Shown: positions 43,715 through 54,545, numbered from the stretch's first letter. The stretch: 64,000 nucleotides of DNA from Emydura subglobosa (GCA_007922225.1 ML679973.1:5494597-5558596); one strand, 5' to 3'. A program made the numbers and translations. The notes: generated by a model from the letters alone, not told the origin.

Positions 43715-44223
43715 CAGCGGTTCCCAACCTTTTTGAGTGAAAGCCCCACTGGTTAACACTAGGTAAAACACGTGCCGCCTCAACTCCCCCACCCTGCCCC
43801 CTCACTGGCCATAAACACACATAACCACATAATAATAATAATAATTAATAAAACATTAAATTACAATAATAACAACATAATACATTATCTTTACCTGAAT
43901 AAGAAGCTAAGCCTTCCCTGGCGCAGCCACCAGTGCATGCTCCTGTATGGCCCTGCCTCTTCCCATCTCTTATGGACTGAGAGTAATGGAGGCAGGCCCT
44001 GGCAGGTTGGCCGGGGCTGCTCCAGTCCCCCACCAGCTGCGGGATCAGGGGGGCTGCTCCTCCTCCACTCCGGCTGGCACGGAGCTCAAGGCTGCTGAGC
44101 CTGGCATAAAGCTCGGTGGGTTAAATGACCTCAATATTACTGAAGCCTCATGGACCCCCTGTAATCTTTGGTGCCTCCCTCCCCTCCCCAAAGAGGTCCT
44201 GCACTCCAGGTTGGGAACTGTTG
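43715..44223. mobile_element. Complete non-autonomous hAT element, 509 bp
   Basis: Left end CAGCGGTTCCCAACC; the reverse complement of the right end is CAACAGTTCCCAACC, with two mismatches in 15. The 8-bp duplication ATATAGAA is perfect and lies exactly outside (43707-43714 and 44224-44231). The interior has an ATA-rich part (43828-43846) and a GC-rich part. Frames of 102-108 residues cross it, but none matches a transposase. Both ends and the duplication make this the best-defined transposon in the window. Confidence 0.93.
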
Positions 44224-44231
44224 ATATAGAA

Positions 44232-44760
44232 CCAAACACCAAAGCCCTTCCTTAGGGCTAGGTTGTGTCTAGCCCTTATATGAATGTGCAAGGAGTTCAT
44301 CAGAGTACAAAGATGTGGGCCTGCACCTTGGCCAGCACACTGGGGATTGAATTGGAGACTTCCAGAGCTAAACACATAAATCTCTACTGCTTGGGCTAAA
44401 GAGGCAGGCTCTGAAGCTAGGGCTATTACAGACTCGTAACCTCCATGGCTCAGGTACAGTGGAGGACATGGCTGGTAGAGCCACTCCAAAGGGTGGAGGT
44501 GGAGGCAGGGCCGTGGCATGCTCCCCACTTTGCACTGGTCAGCACCACTGATCAGCTACAGAGGAGAGCCCGGTAAAGAGTGGCACAGCATCTGGACTCC
44601 CACTGGGAATTCCAGGAGGTCCTGTGTATCCCGGGGCTACAATGCCTCCTATTATTGGGGTACGGTGTCTTTCACCCCACCCAACACAACGCTATCACTA
44701 CAAGGTCCTGTCTTGCCCACAGTCTTTATTTACGCAAATAAGACTTTAGATGAATTCAAT
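44232..44760. other. Unassigned DNA with tRNA-like SINE text
   Basis: 44340-44425 ('tggggattgaattggagact', 'ctactgcttgggctaaagag') resembles an antisense tRNA-derived SINE head. The 126-residue minus-strand frame includes the end of the hAT element, which argues against its being a gene. Confidence 0.4.
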
Positions 44761-45275
44761 GGCACAAATCCTGGGGTTCGTACTTAGCCATTAATCAAAC
44801 AAAATCCTCACTGACATCAGCGGGAACTTTGCCCGATTAAGGGCTGCGTTAAAACTGAGCAACGAGGCTCGGGATTTGGCCTGTTCAGAATAATCATTGA
44901 TTTTTTTTTCAACTTATTTATTTCCCCTCTCATGTTAATTACAGTTTTAATTTTCACAATTAATGCTAGCTTTTGGCAAGATGACGCAGCTGCTCTTTAT
45001 TAACATGCACACGTCCAACAACCCTTCATAACAAAACATGTTCTCGTCTGCTTCTGTTCGTGTAGCATGCGTATCATTATGGCGTTTGAGCCCCCCACAC
45101 CTCCTCAGCATTGCCCAGGGTATGTCTCCTATCTAGGTCTCCAGATATTACACAACGCTAGTCTGTTCTATCCTGTTCTCCTCTGATATCTGATAGCCAC
45201 ATATAACTCTGTGCTTGTCACTTGCTGAGAAAGGAATCTCCTATCTGGTGAGCCAGGCTCTTTATTTTCAAGGGG
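44761..45275. other. Repeat fragment, then unique AT-rich block
   Basis: 44760-44880 holds the palindromic text 'tcactgacatcagcgggaac' and 'ccgattaagggctgcg', related to 14.44 kb. 44885-45010 is AT-rich without repeat text ('catgttaattacagttttaa', 'acaattaatgctagctttt') and may be a conserved non-coding element. Confidence 0.35.
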
Positions 45276-45281
45276 ACAGAT

Positions 45282-45364
45282 TTTCAAAATACCTCATGGT
45301 CAGTTTTTGAAGAATTCCGGACTCGCACCTAAATGGAAACTAAGCTCTTTTGAAAAATCTGTCC
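45282..45364. repeat. Short palindromic element with 'GACAGATTTT' ends
   Basis: GACAGATTTTCAAAA at the left is the inverse of TTTTGAAAAATCTGTC at the right, apart from one extra base. About 83 bp. A short relative of the palindromes at 14.94, 26.38 and 28.73 kb. Confidence 0.7.
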
Positions 45365-46089
45365 TCAGTTGTTGGTGCTGCTGGTTTCTTTTGGAAATTC
45401 TGTATTATGGGAGCCTGATCCAAAGTCCAGTGGGTGGAGAGAGGGGCTAGCCAGGCCACCTTCGTGCGGGGTTGGGAGCGGAGAGGGGCTAGGTCGACCA
45501 GCTGAGCCAGCTCCGGGCAGGGGGAGTATGCATACCGCTGGGTTCTGGCTGTCAGCCTTGCCAGGGGCTGGGGCCTCTGGAGGAAGAGGAGGAGCAAAGC
45601 AGTGGGGCCCCAGGAGAGAGGAGGAGGAGGAATAGGGGGCAGGGCCAGAGTTACGTCACTTGTCCGAGGCCCCCAAATTGGCCAGGGTCCTTGGGCACAG
45701 GCCCCATTGGCCCATGTGGTAATCCGCCACTATTTAGGCAGCCCTAGAATGCCGGTGCCCCTAGGCACGTGCCTACTGTGCCTAATTGGAAATCTGGCCC
45801 TGCCCAATGGCCAGTGCTATCTCTAAAGATAGCCTGTACCTTTCATCAAGCTTGAGGAACCCTTAACAAAGCAGTGTAGCCCTGAAGTCTCCTTCTTACA
45901 AAACAGACAAACGTGGACCTAGAGCACATGCCAAGCCATCTCTCCTGTGCGTTACTGATTATCTCAGCACCAGCTCAAGGACCAGCATGCACTGCGTCAG
46001 CCACATGAACCTGCCCCTTTCCACTCAGCGTCTAGCTCTTCCCACATTTGAAGGAGCACTCAACTGGAAGAGAACAGAAAATCCTTGTG
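45365..46089. other. GC-rich repeat-like DNA
   Basis: 45410-45810 is GC-rich, with 'ggtgcccctaggcacgtgcc' and 'gcctaattggaaatctggcc', a phrase common in turtle hAT-derived repeats; ends could not be defined. 45810-46090 has no recognised feature. Confidence 0.4.
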
Positions 46090-46400
46090 GAGAGCTCAAA
46101 GACTCTAATGTAGGGTTTGCACTATTAGGAAAAATACACTAAGCGCACTGCTGGGATAAGAATAGGTGAGGAAATTGTACAGTAATACACTCTCCTGATG
46201 TTACCCAATAATGCCGGCTTTAAAGGTTAATGTAATTTAACTCACTCTCAGTTCTTACTCTGAAATAATACATTAAGGATTCCTCTATAACCGCATAACA
46301 GATAGAGGATGCTTTATGATAAACACCGACAATAAAGTGGAGAAGAATTTTACAATGTTATGCTTGCCTGAATCGTAGGATAAACCCCCTGTGTATGTGT
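46090..46400. other. Repeat-free block, candidate conserved non-coding element
   Basis: AT-rich unique text ('gctttaaaggttaatgtaat', 'ctgaaataatacattaagga', 'accgacaataaagtggagaa'). No repeats, no coding potential. A short GT run follows at 46393. Confidence 0.33.
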
Positions 46401-46918
46401 GTGTGTGAGAGGCAGAAACCTTGGCTTTTATTCTATCAGATAGGTTTATACATCTGTCTTGTGGTGTTACTCAGTGCAGATACCATGGCAATGTATTGAC
46501 ATATTTTGTGTATTTCTATGCAAGTTCACATCACATTCATGCTGCCAGAAACAAGCTGCACCATGCAAACTACAAATGACAAGTGGTGATTTTCATCAGC
46601 TTATACCAGCCCAATCTGATCAGATTCAAACGGTCCAGCAAAATTGCACATCCCTGACCCTAGGGCTTTCCCCCTATAAATTTTCAAGTCCTACTGCAAA
46701 CCATGCCGGTGTCAAAGCTCTTAAAAAAGGTCACAAGACTATTTTCCGATGGAAAGTGTGAGACAACTTAGTATAAGAGTCACTGACTTTTCTTCCATAA
46801 TACATATACATAGACTTTATGGGCTACTATGGGGCTTCATTATAAATATTGGTAAAATACTTTGAGATCTTTACATTAAATGCACTCAGAAGTTGAACGG
46901 GATGATTTTATTATTAAT
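46401..46918. other. Unassigned intergenic DNA
   Basis: The 100-residue plus-strand frame at 46459 is Cys- and Gln-rich and unlike any family I know. No other feature. Confidence 0.4.
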
Positions 46919-48540
46919 AAAGACATAAGATCATAAGGATTTCCATATTGGGTCAGACCAAAGGTCCATCTAGCCCAGTATCCTGTCTTCCAACATTGGC
47001 TTCTGCCAGGTGCTTCAGAGGGACTGAACAGAACAGGGGAATTATCGAGTGATCCATCGCTTGTCGTCCAGTCCCCACATCTGGCAGTCAGAGGTTTAAG
47101 GACACCGGAGCATGGGGAGAATGGACCTATCTTCCATGAACTTATCTAATTCTTTTTTGAACCCGGTTATACTTTTGGCCTTCACAACATCCCCGGCAAC
47201 GAGTTCCACAGGTTGCCTGTGTGTTATGTGAAGAAATACTTCCTTCTGTTTGTTTTTAAATGGCTGCCTATTGATGTCATTGGGTGATGCCTAGTTCTTG
47301 TGTTATGTGAAGGGGTAAATAACACTTCTTTATTCCCTTTCTCCACACCAGTCAAGGTTTTATAGACCTCTGTCATATTCCCCCTTAGTCATCTCTTTTT
47401 CAAGCTGAACAGCCCCACTCTTTTTAATCTCTCCTCATATGGAAGTTGTTTCATATCCGTAATCATTTTTTATTGCCCTTCACTGTACTTTTCCCAATTC
47501 TAATACATCTTTTTTGAGATGTTGACTGCTGCTGCACATTGCACGAATGCTTTCCGGGAAATATCCACAATGACTCCAAGATCTCTGTCTTGAGTAGCAA
47601 CAGCTAATTTAGACCTCATCATTTTGTATATAGATATTTGGGATTATGTTTTCCAATGTGCATTACTTTACACTTATCAATATTGAATTTCATTTGCCAT
47701 TTTGTTGCCCTGTCACGCAGTTTAGTGAGATCTCTTTGTAACTCTTCACAGTCAACTTTGGACATAACTATCTTGCGTAATATCGTATCTTCTGCAGATT
47801 TTGCCACCTCACTTTTCCAGATCGTTTATGAATATGTTGAACAACACAGGTTCCAGTACAGATCTTTGGGTGAACCCACTGTTTACCTCTCTCCACTGTG
47901 AAAACTGACCATTTATTCCTATTCCTTGTTTCCTATCTTTTAACCAGTTACTGATCCATGAGTGGACCTTCCCTCTTATTCCATGACAGCTTACTTTCCT
48001 TAAGAGCTGTTGGTGATGCACCTTGTCAAAGACTTTCTGAAAGTCCAGGTACACTGTATCTATTGGATCATCCTTGTCCACATACTTATTGTCTCTTTCA
48101 AAGAATTCTAATACATTGGTAAGGCATGATTTCCCTTTCTAAAAGCCATGCTGATTCTTTCCCAACATATCCTGTTCATATATGTGCCTGATAATTCTGT
48201 TCTTCACTAAAGTTACAACCAATTTGCCTGCTACTGAAGTTAGACTTACTGGCCTGCAATTACCAGAATTGCCTGTGAAACATTTTAAAAAAAATTGGCA
48301 TCACATTAGCTATCCTCCAGTCATCTGGTCCAGACGATGATTTAAGCAATAGGTTATGTACCACAGTTAGTATTTCTGTAATTTAATTTGAGTTCCTTCA
48401 GAACTCTTGTGTGAATACCATCTGGGCCTGGTGTCTTATTACTTTTTAATTTATCCATTTGTTCCAAAATCTCATCTACTGACACCTCAATCTGGGACAG
48501 TTCCTCAGATTTCTCACGTAAAAAGAATGGCTCTGGTGTG
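46919..48540 (-). pseudogene. CR1 LINE ORF2 and 3' UTR
   Basis: On the minus strand the reverse-transcriptase frame (48081-47809) reads DTVYLDFQKVFDKVHHQQLL, W-I-S-N-W-L-K-D-R-K, then a RSVLEPVLFNIFINDLEK block, matching CR1 motifs (D-x-D-F-x-K-A-F-D; Q-G-S-V-L-G-P-L-L-F-N-I-F-I-N-D-L). The next frame (47807-47619) continues SAEDTILRKIVMSK and MKFNIDKCKVMHIGKHNPKY; the first six residues replace the FADDTK catalytic box. The 3' UTR runs to 46919, with 'tgggtcagaccaaaggtcca' and 'tctagcccagtatcctgtct' on the plus strand. The copy is 5' truncated near 48540. Catalytic residues and frames are lost. Confidence 0.85.
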
Positions 48541-48575
48541 GCCCTTTTAAAAATTTCTGTCTGTCTTGCTATCCC
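48541..48575. other. Junction beyond the CR1 5' truncation
   Basis: Between the CR1 text and the pyrimidine tract; no feature and no clear target duplication was identified. Confidence 0.3.
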
Positions 48576-48712
48576 TCTTTTCTCCTCTCTCTAAATCTCT
48601 CCCTCCTTTGCCTGCAATCTATTCCTTCTCCCCTCCCTCTTTTCTCTTGCTTCATCACTCTCTCCCTCCTCTTTCAATTTCAGTTCTTCTTTTCCCCTCT
48701 TGTGTGCCTGGT
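48576..48712. repeat. Polypyrimidine tract
   Basis: About 135 bases with few purines, in ctct, ccct and tttc words, including 'ctctccctcctttgcctgc' and 'ccctccctcttttctcttgc'. Such tracts can form triplexes; no role is shown. Confidence 0.85.
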
Positions 48713-49449
48713 GACTGGGAGTGCCTTACGTTTAGGTATGTAAGCATGTGAGTTACAAAACTTGTCTGCACTGCATGCATATCCATACAGCATCAGTTTA
48801 ACTCCCCGGCATGCACTGGGCTAATATAAAATCCGCAACTGATTCTCTGGGAACAGGTTCTTCCTTGCTGGTGCCAAAATCAGGATCAGGAATCTGGAGG
48901 GGATACTTCAAGACATTACCCTACTTCCTTTAATCCTGCTTTTAGGCTCAGGCCCACAATCAGGTGAAGAATTTCTTGCTATTCCCCCCACCCTGGGATC
49001 AGTAGAAAGAGATCCCTATCTTTTTCCCTTCCCCTCTAAGTTTGAGATTTGCCTGAACAGACTCACTTGTGTCTATGTTGAGTGGAGGAATGCCATACTG
49101 CTACCACGGGGTTCCTTAGACCGTCTTGTCGGTTTCAGTAGCTCTCAGATGACAATAAAGTGTAATTCTCCTCCTGGCTGAAAACAACCATGGGACAAAA
49201 AGGACACAGAAGCTCCTGGTAAGTGAGCTGGTGCCAAGATGTTCTGAGTAGCAGCAGCCCTGCATCACTTTTACTTTGTTGCCTTCCATGTTGATGGAGC
49301 TGGGGGCCTTACACGTGCCAAGTCCTTATGATGGCCATGGACTATGTGTTCCCACACTCACCTTTTGGTCTGATAAATCTTCCCCAATTGGTGCCACTGA
49401 TGCCAGTAAAATGTAAGCAGGGTCTCAGGTGCCTGTCAGTTTTCTAGGC
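48713..49449. other. Unassigned DNA
   Basis: 48760-48850 includes a text like the edge of a GTCTACAC-type transposon ('cttgtctgcactgcatgcat'), without a matching partner. No gene. Confidence 0.35.
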
Positions 49450-49960
49450 ATGCGGTAATACAGATCTGTTTATAGAAAGTCTGCCTGACCAACACTTTGA
49501 AGTCCTTGAAAGGTGTCAAATCTCTGGCATCGAGATCATGCTCATCGTGGCTCAACTTCACTGGGTCAGACACGTGGCTTACATGGAGATTTCCCGTATA
49601 TTGAAAGCAGTGCTCTACAGTCACCTGAGCTTGGGAACCCTCTTTAAGGATCAACTTATCCTCAGCTATAAAGACACCTTGAAGGCCAACCTCAAAGCAT
49701 GTGTGATAGACTTTAAAACCTGAGAACTCGTTGTGCTGGACACACCCGGATGGAGAGGACTGTGACGAGGCTGCATTCACTTTTGAGGAATGGCATGTGA
49801 GTTCTCGGCAGAAGAAGACAGCATGTCATAAGGCTCAGGCCTCAGTCCCTTCCCCCAGCAATGAGTACACGTGCAAGACGTAACTGCATTTGCAAATCCA
49901 GGATTGGTCACACTTGCTTGCCACTGGTCACATGTCACACTTGCTTGCCGTGTGAGAAGC
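49450..49960 (+). pseudogene. RTE-type LINE ORF2, C-terminal remnant
   Basis: On the plus strand, codons from about 49460 read ..FEVLERCQISGIEIML, then IVAQLHWVRHVAYMEISR (49541-49594), then YKDTLKANLKACVID (49666-49710). These follow the C-terminal part of RTE/BovB-type ORF2 proteins, where A-x-L-R-W-x-G-H-V-x-R-M and F-K-D-x-L-K-x-x-L-K-A-C-x-I-D are typical (from memory). After a stop and frame change, 49880-49930 reads a C-I-C-K-S-R-I-G-H stretch like the zinc-finger tail of these proteins. The frame is broken, and upstream endonuclease and reverse-transcriptase parts are absent. The 114-residue minus-strand frame over the same place (49780-49436) is the antisense shadow. Confidence 0.7.
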
Positions 49961-51110
49961 CATAAAAACTAAGCAGCTGAAATATTTCTTAGGGTTGTTC
50001 TGCAGCAGACTGGTTTAACACCTCTGTGCCTGGCTCAGAACTCCCTATCTGATGAGCCAGCAGAAAAATATTAGGTAAACAGAAAAGACCACAGCTCTTG
50101 GTCCATCCAATGCTAAAGGAGCTAAAATGATGATAACAAAACAAACCTGACAAACAGCTAACTCAGTGTCACCTCAGTTCTGCCCTTTTAACTGGCCTAA
50201 TCCTTTGTAATAGCATGAGTCAGAAGCAGAAACAAAGCAGAGGAGTCAGGGGAAGAGAGAATCAGAGACGGAGGGACAAATACATGGGGGATTGGAAGAA
50301 GAAGGCCCAGGTGACATAGACTTTTAGATGATTTTTTTCACATTAGGCAGAGACTCTGACATGCTTCACCTTTACCTGGCATCCAGTGTGATACCTCAAA
50401 GCCTGTCCATGGGTGACTCTGCTCTCCTCCTCCAACATAATGCCTGGCGATGAATCAGGGGTCTAATGCCCTGGTGAATTAAATGGCAAATTGTTCTTTA
50501 TTCTTTTTTTTAATGGCCTGAGATGATTTTTTTTTCAAGTCCCAGAAATTGCCTGGTTACAGAATCCCAGCTCTCAGCCCCCAAGGTCTCAGGTGGCTCC
50601 TTTTAATTGTCCATATAAATTGCTTTCTATTTTGGACACCATGGATATCTCAACAGTGTTTCTCTTTCTCCCTTCTGGGCACCTCCAGCTGTGCTTGGAG
50701 ATCCCCCAAAGAGGCCAAATGAGAACTCTTTCCCATTGTTGAAAATAATGAAATATTAAAGAAGTGAGTTACACAAAAGAACCAGCTAACTCCCCAGCGC
50801 TCAAACAAGGTGAAAAGACAATTTCTGGTATTAAACCAAGAGGAAGGAGACTCTAAACATGAATAACCAGTCCCAAAGCAGAAACCAGAAGGACACAACC
50901 TCAAAACCCTCCACAGATCTTTTCATGCACCCGGGGTGAGATTTGTGGTATCTTTCACAGTACCAGCAGCACCACAAAAGACGTTAGGACAGGAAGTGAA
51001 GAATAGCAGTGCCCGCTGAAAGTCCAGGATGAGCGTGGAGACCTGCGATGGACTTGGACCAGGAGACCAGGGCAAAAAACTTATTTCTTCTGTTGCCCTT
51101 TCCTAGTACC
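49961..51110. other. Unassigned intergenic DNA
   Basis: No gene or repeat family recognised. A T-rich patch lies near 50495-50540. The 84-residue minus-strand frame at 50904-50650 has no domain. Confidence 0.4.
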
Positions 51111-51114
51111 TGCT

Positions 51115-51290
51115 ACTTTCAAATCTCAAAGCACTTTCACAATCATTAGTTACCCCTGTGTTACTGATGAAGAAACTGAGACAGAGAGAGATTAAAGAAG
51201 TTTGAAGTCTCATAGCAAGTTAGTGGCAGAGCCAGGAATTAAACTCTCCTAACTTTGTGCTTTATACCCTCAAGACTAGCCTTTCTCTTG
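51115..51290 (-). mobile_element. MIR-type SINE
   Basis: 'gcactttcacaatcattagt', 'gatgaagaaactgagacaga', 'gcaagttagtggcagagcca' and 'ggaattaaactctcctaact' give the antisense MIR from core to head. Confidence 0.72.
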
Positions 51291-51545
51291 GGAAAGCTGC
51301 CAAGGGTGCCTTTAAAGACCATGAGTGAACAGTTATCTCAGTTATATATCTCATTTGAAAAAAGGCACCTCCAGTCGCACAGAGCACCAGCCAGGATTCA
51401 AGGCTGATGCAGACGGAGAGTGCCATCTACTGAATCGGCCACATGCCTTTCTGCAGAGCACTGGGTTTCTGACCCCAAGTAATGCCCCCCGGCCAGACCT
51501 CACCTCGTTTAGAATATGTGACAAAATCCCAGGCTGGCTGGAGGC
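51291..51545. other. Unassigned DNA
   Basis: A 74-residue plus-strand frame (51325) without a recognised domain. Nothing else. Confidence 0.35.
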
Positions 51546-51790
51546 TTAAAAAATGAAATGTAAAGCACTGCTAGACATGCTACCAGTCTTATTATTATGA
51601 GGCAGTGCTGCTTTTTCTGCGATGCACATAATAATCCTTTGGATTAGACGGGTCTGAGGAACATTGGCTAAAGCATAAATGTTCATTATAATTAAAACTA
51701 AACCAACACTGAGGTATCAGAGAGCTGGGGAGAGAGCATTTTCCGATGCATTATGTTGGCAATGTCCCCTGATTGCATCTGCATTGTGCT
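51546..51790. other. Repeat-free block, candidate conserved non-coding element
   Basis: 'cgatgcacataataatcctt', 'tgttcattataattaaaact' and 'ttttccgatgcattatgttg' in a stretch with no repeat text. Based on texture only. Confidence 0.35.
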
Positions 51791-51894
51791 GTTGTCATGC
51801 CATGCCCTTGAAGGGAAAGAAGTAAAGGGTAGTGGTGTAGGAGCACGGTTACTTAACTCCTCCTTTTCATTGAACTCAGAGCCTGCTGTTTGCC

Positions 51895-52500
51895 TGCTGT
51901 CTTGGACAGGACTTGGAAGTTAGAAAAATGGCTGAGGCTGAATTTGGATAAGACAGATATGATCCTAGTGGGTTGAGGAATGGAGAGAGGATTGTACCTG
52001 CAGTTTTGGATGATAGTTTTGGGTCCTTTAGAATCCCTTTGCTGTTTCTGGATGCCCAGAAAACATTGGCAGCTTCTGTCTGTCCAATCAGGAGATGGTT
52101 ATCTCCCCCGGCCAGATGTGAGCTTTGCCAAAGTAATCCATACCTTTGTCACCTCCAGACTGGATGATTGTCATGTGCTGTCCTTGGGGCTGCTCTGGAG
52201 CGGCCTTTATGACTGCCCAACTTCTTAGTAAGCATGGTCTTTGAGTATACAACATCTTTCCTCTTCACCTGTCCTGGCCACCCACTCAAGTCTTCATGTT
52301 ATTCAAGATGCTATGCTGGAGACACCCCTAAAGCCCTACAGTCATTTCTTATGCCAAGAACCACTTTGTAAGACAGATACCCTCTCAAGTTCCCATCTTC
52401 TTTTCCATAACCCCCTCCCCTATTGCTTGGCTGTCATACTTTTTCATTCTTTGGAGTACCTGGGAAGGATCTGCAGATGACTAGTACTCCGTGGACCACA
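51895..52500 (+). pseudogene. L2-like LINE reverse-transcriptase C-terminal remnant
   Basis: The sequence 'aaaatggctgaggctgaatt' 'tggataagacagatatgatc' reads as a degraded W-M-x-x-N-x-L-K-L-N-x-D-K-T-E-x-I-L, and the frame at 51980 contains VIHTFVTSRLDDCHVLSLGL, close to the L2/CR1-clade motif V-x-H-x-x-V-T-S-R-L-D-Y-C-N-x-L-x-x-G-L. Order and distance fit ORF2 downstream of the palm. Stops at 52168 and 52226 in the two frames break it. It is a different copy from those at 30 and 56.5 kb. Confidence 0.68.
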
Positions 52501-52607
52501 ATCTGAGCACCTGTTAGCTAAAAAAAACCCATTTCTTTCCCTCTTCTCACCATCTGAGTAGAGGTCTGTAGCTTAGGGCATCTCAGCTGTCAGAACCTAA
52601 GGCACAG

Positions 52608-52897
52608 GTCTGGTCTACACTTAAAAGTTAGGTCAGCATTGCTACGGTGCTCAGGGATGTGAAAAATTCACACTCCTGAGTGCAGCAGCTATGCCGACAT
52701 AGCCACCGGTGTAGACTCAACTAGGTCCATGGAAGAATGCGTCCATCAACGAAGCTACTTTTGCTTGGGAGGTGGAGTTCCCACCGTGATGGAAAAACCC
52801 CTTTTATCACTGTAGGACGCGTCTACACTATGGCCCTACAGCGTGTAGCTGCAGTGCCACAGCAGTGCCACTGTAGTTCCTGTACTGTAGGCCTGGC
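52608..52897. mobile_element. Harbinger-like MITE
   Basis: Left end 'ggtctggtctacacttaaaa' and right end 'ctgtaggcctggcc' are partly inverted. The interior ('cagggatgtgaaaaattcac', 'catggaagaatgcgtcca', 'cgtgtagctgcagtgccaca') is the same family as 15.23 (inverted) and 20.18 kb, and 'ggacgcgtctacactatggc' near 52815 is an internal copy of the end-like word. Target duplication unclear. Confidence 0.65.
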
Positions 52898-53730
52898 CTC
52901 AGCTTGCCAGCACTGGCAGGTTTATCTTTTGGAGCCTGAGTTTGTGGAGCTATAGATCATGCAAAAATGCTTTCTGACTCACCCAGGCTTTCAACTGAAC
53001 ATTTTTGGGGAGTGGAGAGGGGCTACATATTTTGCTGTGTTTTTTATTGGATTAGATGTTCTGAGTCAGAGGAGATTTTTATGAAGGACTGAACATTGTG
53101 AGTCGTTTTGACGTCTGCATCTGTTAATATTACTTTATTGTATGTAGTTACTTTTGTTATAGCTATTATGAGATAATAAATAAATAAAATATTATGACTT
53201 AGTGACTGCAGAGCTGATACCGTTAACAGGCTTATTCCCCCTCTGTTACCTATATTTGTTTAAAGTGGCTTCATTTAACATTTATGCAGGCTTTGGTGCA
53301 GAGAAAATGTGTTACAACCGGAGTTTGTCCTCAGGGATCCAATAGTACTAACAGCTACATTATCTACAGAAGCAGATATTGCTAAACAATTATATGAAAA
53401 GACATCATGTAGGTCACTTAAAATCATTTTTACACAGTAGTTTTGCAACAAAACACTGTGAAAGCTAATCTGGGTTTACCCTTTCGTCTCACTGCTGATT
53501 GTGAAGAGGCACAAACATCTGCCAGACGCAGGAGGGAAGAACAGGGCTGTCGTGTTTGCTCTGATGCTGCTCCACTGAAATAAGGTATGTTACCCCAGGA
53601 GTGGTGCAAGAGGCAGATTCACTTTTTATATTCATCCATGCTTAGATTTCTCCACCCTCCTCCATCAAGGCATCCCAACCTACACCTTGGTTAACCACCT
53701 TCTTCTGACGTTAGAAATTCAGTCTCCGTG
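52898..53730. other. Unassigned intergenic DNA
   Basis: AT-rich at 53100-53200 (agataataaataaataaaat). No gene or repeat recognised. Confidence 0.4.
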
Positions 53731-53734
53731 GGCT

Positions 53735-53945
53735 GGAGGAACAAGCACTCTGTGGGGAATCAGGAAATCCTCATTTCTAATCTCAGCTCTGCTTCTCACG
53801 TGCCCTGTGGCATTGGGCAAGTCACATGATTTGTCAGTGCTGCCATTCCCCTCTCTGTTAAGTGGGGTGATAATGGAGTCCTCCCACAGGGTTTGAGCAG
53901 GCAGCAAGCAATGTAAATGCTGATTAGCATTATGTTCATGCTGTG
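53735..53945 (+). mobile_element. MIR-type SINE
   Basis: 'gaacaagcactctgtgggga', 'tctaatctcagctctgcttc' and 'tgtggcattgggcaagtcac' give head and core, then 'ctgttaagtggggtgataat' and 'cacagggtttgagcaggc' the 3' half. Nearly full length, about 210 bp. Confidence 0.75.
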
Positions 53946-53984
53946 ATTGGGGTGTTCACTCCTCACCTTATCTGAAGGGGTTAA

Positions 53985-54545
53985 GGTGTCTTGGAAAGGG
54001 CTAATTAATCTAGTAGGTTGCACCTGGGGGAGAATTAGTCCTAATGGAAGATGAAGCTCAGCTGAGCAGGCCTGGGCTGGGCTGGTACAAAGTTAGGAAG
54101 CTGGGAGCAGAAGGGGCTATAAAGGAAGCAAACTGTAGTTACTTCCTGGGAACTTGAGGGGGAGCCCATCATTGGGCCAGCTCACCTGCCCATAGCAACA
54201 GGGCCAAGGAGTAAGTGGACTGTGGTTGTTGGTCTCTGTGCAGGAACCAGAGTAGTGAGTGGACCCATGTTTCCCTACCCACCACTGGGAAAGTGGCTTA
54301 GTCTTAGACTAGAGGATGGCCTGGAAAGGCAGCTGGACAGTTGGTCTGAAGAAACTTTCCTAGCCTGAAGGGAAACAAACAGTGACCTGGCTGGAAGACC
54401 AAGCCATGCAGAGGCAGGACGCTGAGTCCCACAGGCTGGGGTGAGAGCCACTGAAAGAAGGGGGGGCATGAGAGCTGGATGGATCTAATCCCCAGAGCAG
54501 CCAGGATGTGGTGCCCTGATGGTGAGTGATCCTGTCACAGATGCT
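53985..54545 (+). mobile_element. Possible solo LTR
   Basis: The order is a pyrimidine-poor start, 'agaaggggctataaaggaag' (TATA-like box at about 54118), then 'ggagcccatcattgggccag' and a GC-rich tail ending 'gatggtgagtgatcctgtca' 'ca'. This is like LTRs of Gypsy elements in turtles. No target duplication or partner LTR was seen. Confidence 0.4.

Noticed and set aside
49436..49780. 114-residue minus-strand protein-like frame
   Set aside because: The opposite strand carries RTE ORF2 motifs in order, so this is its antisense shadow.
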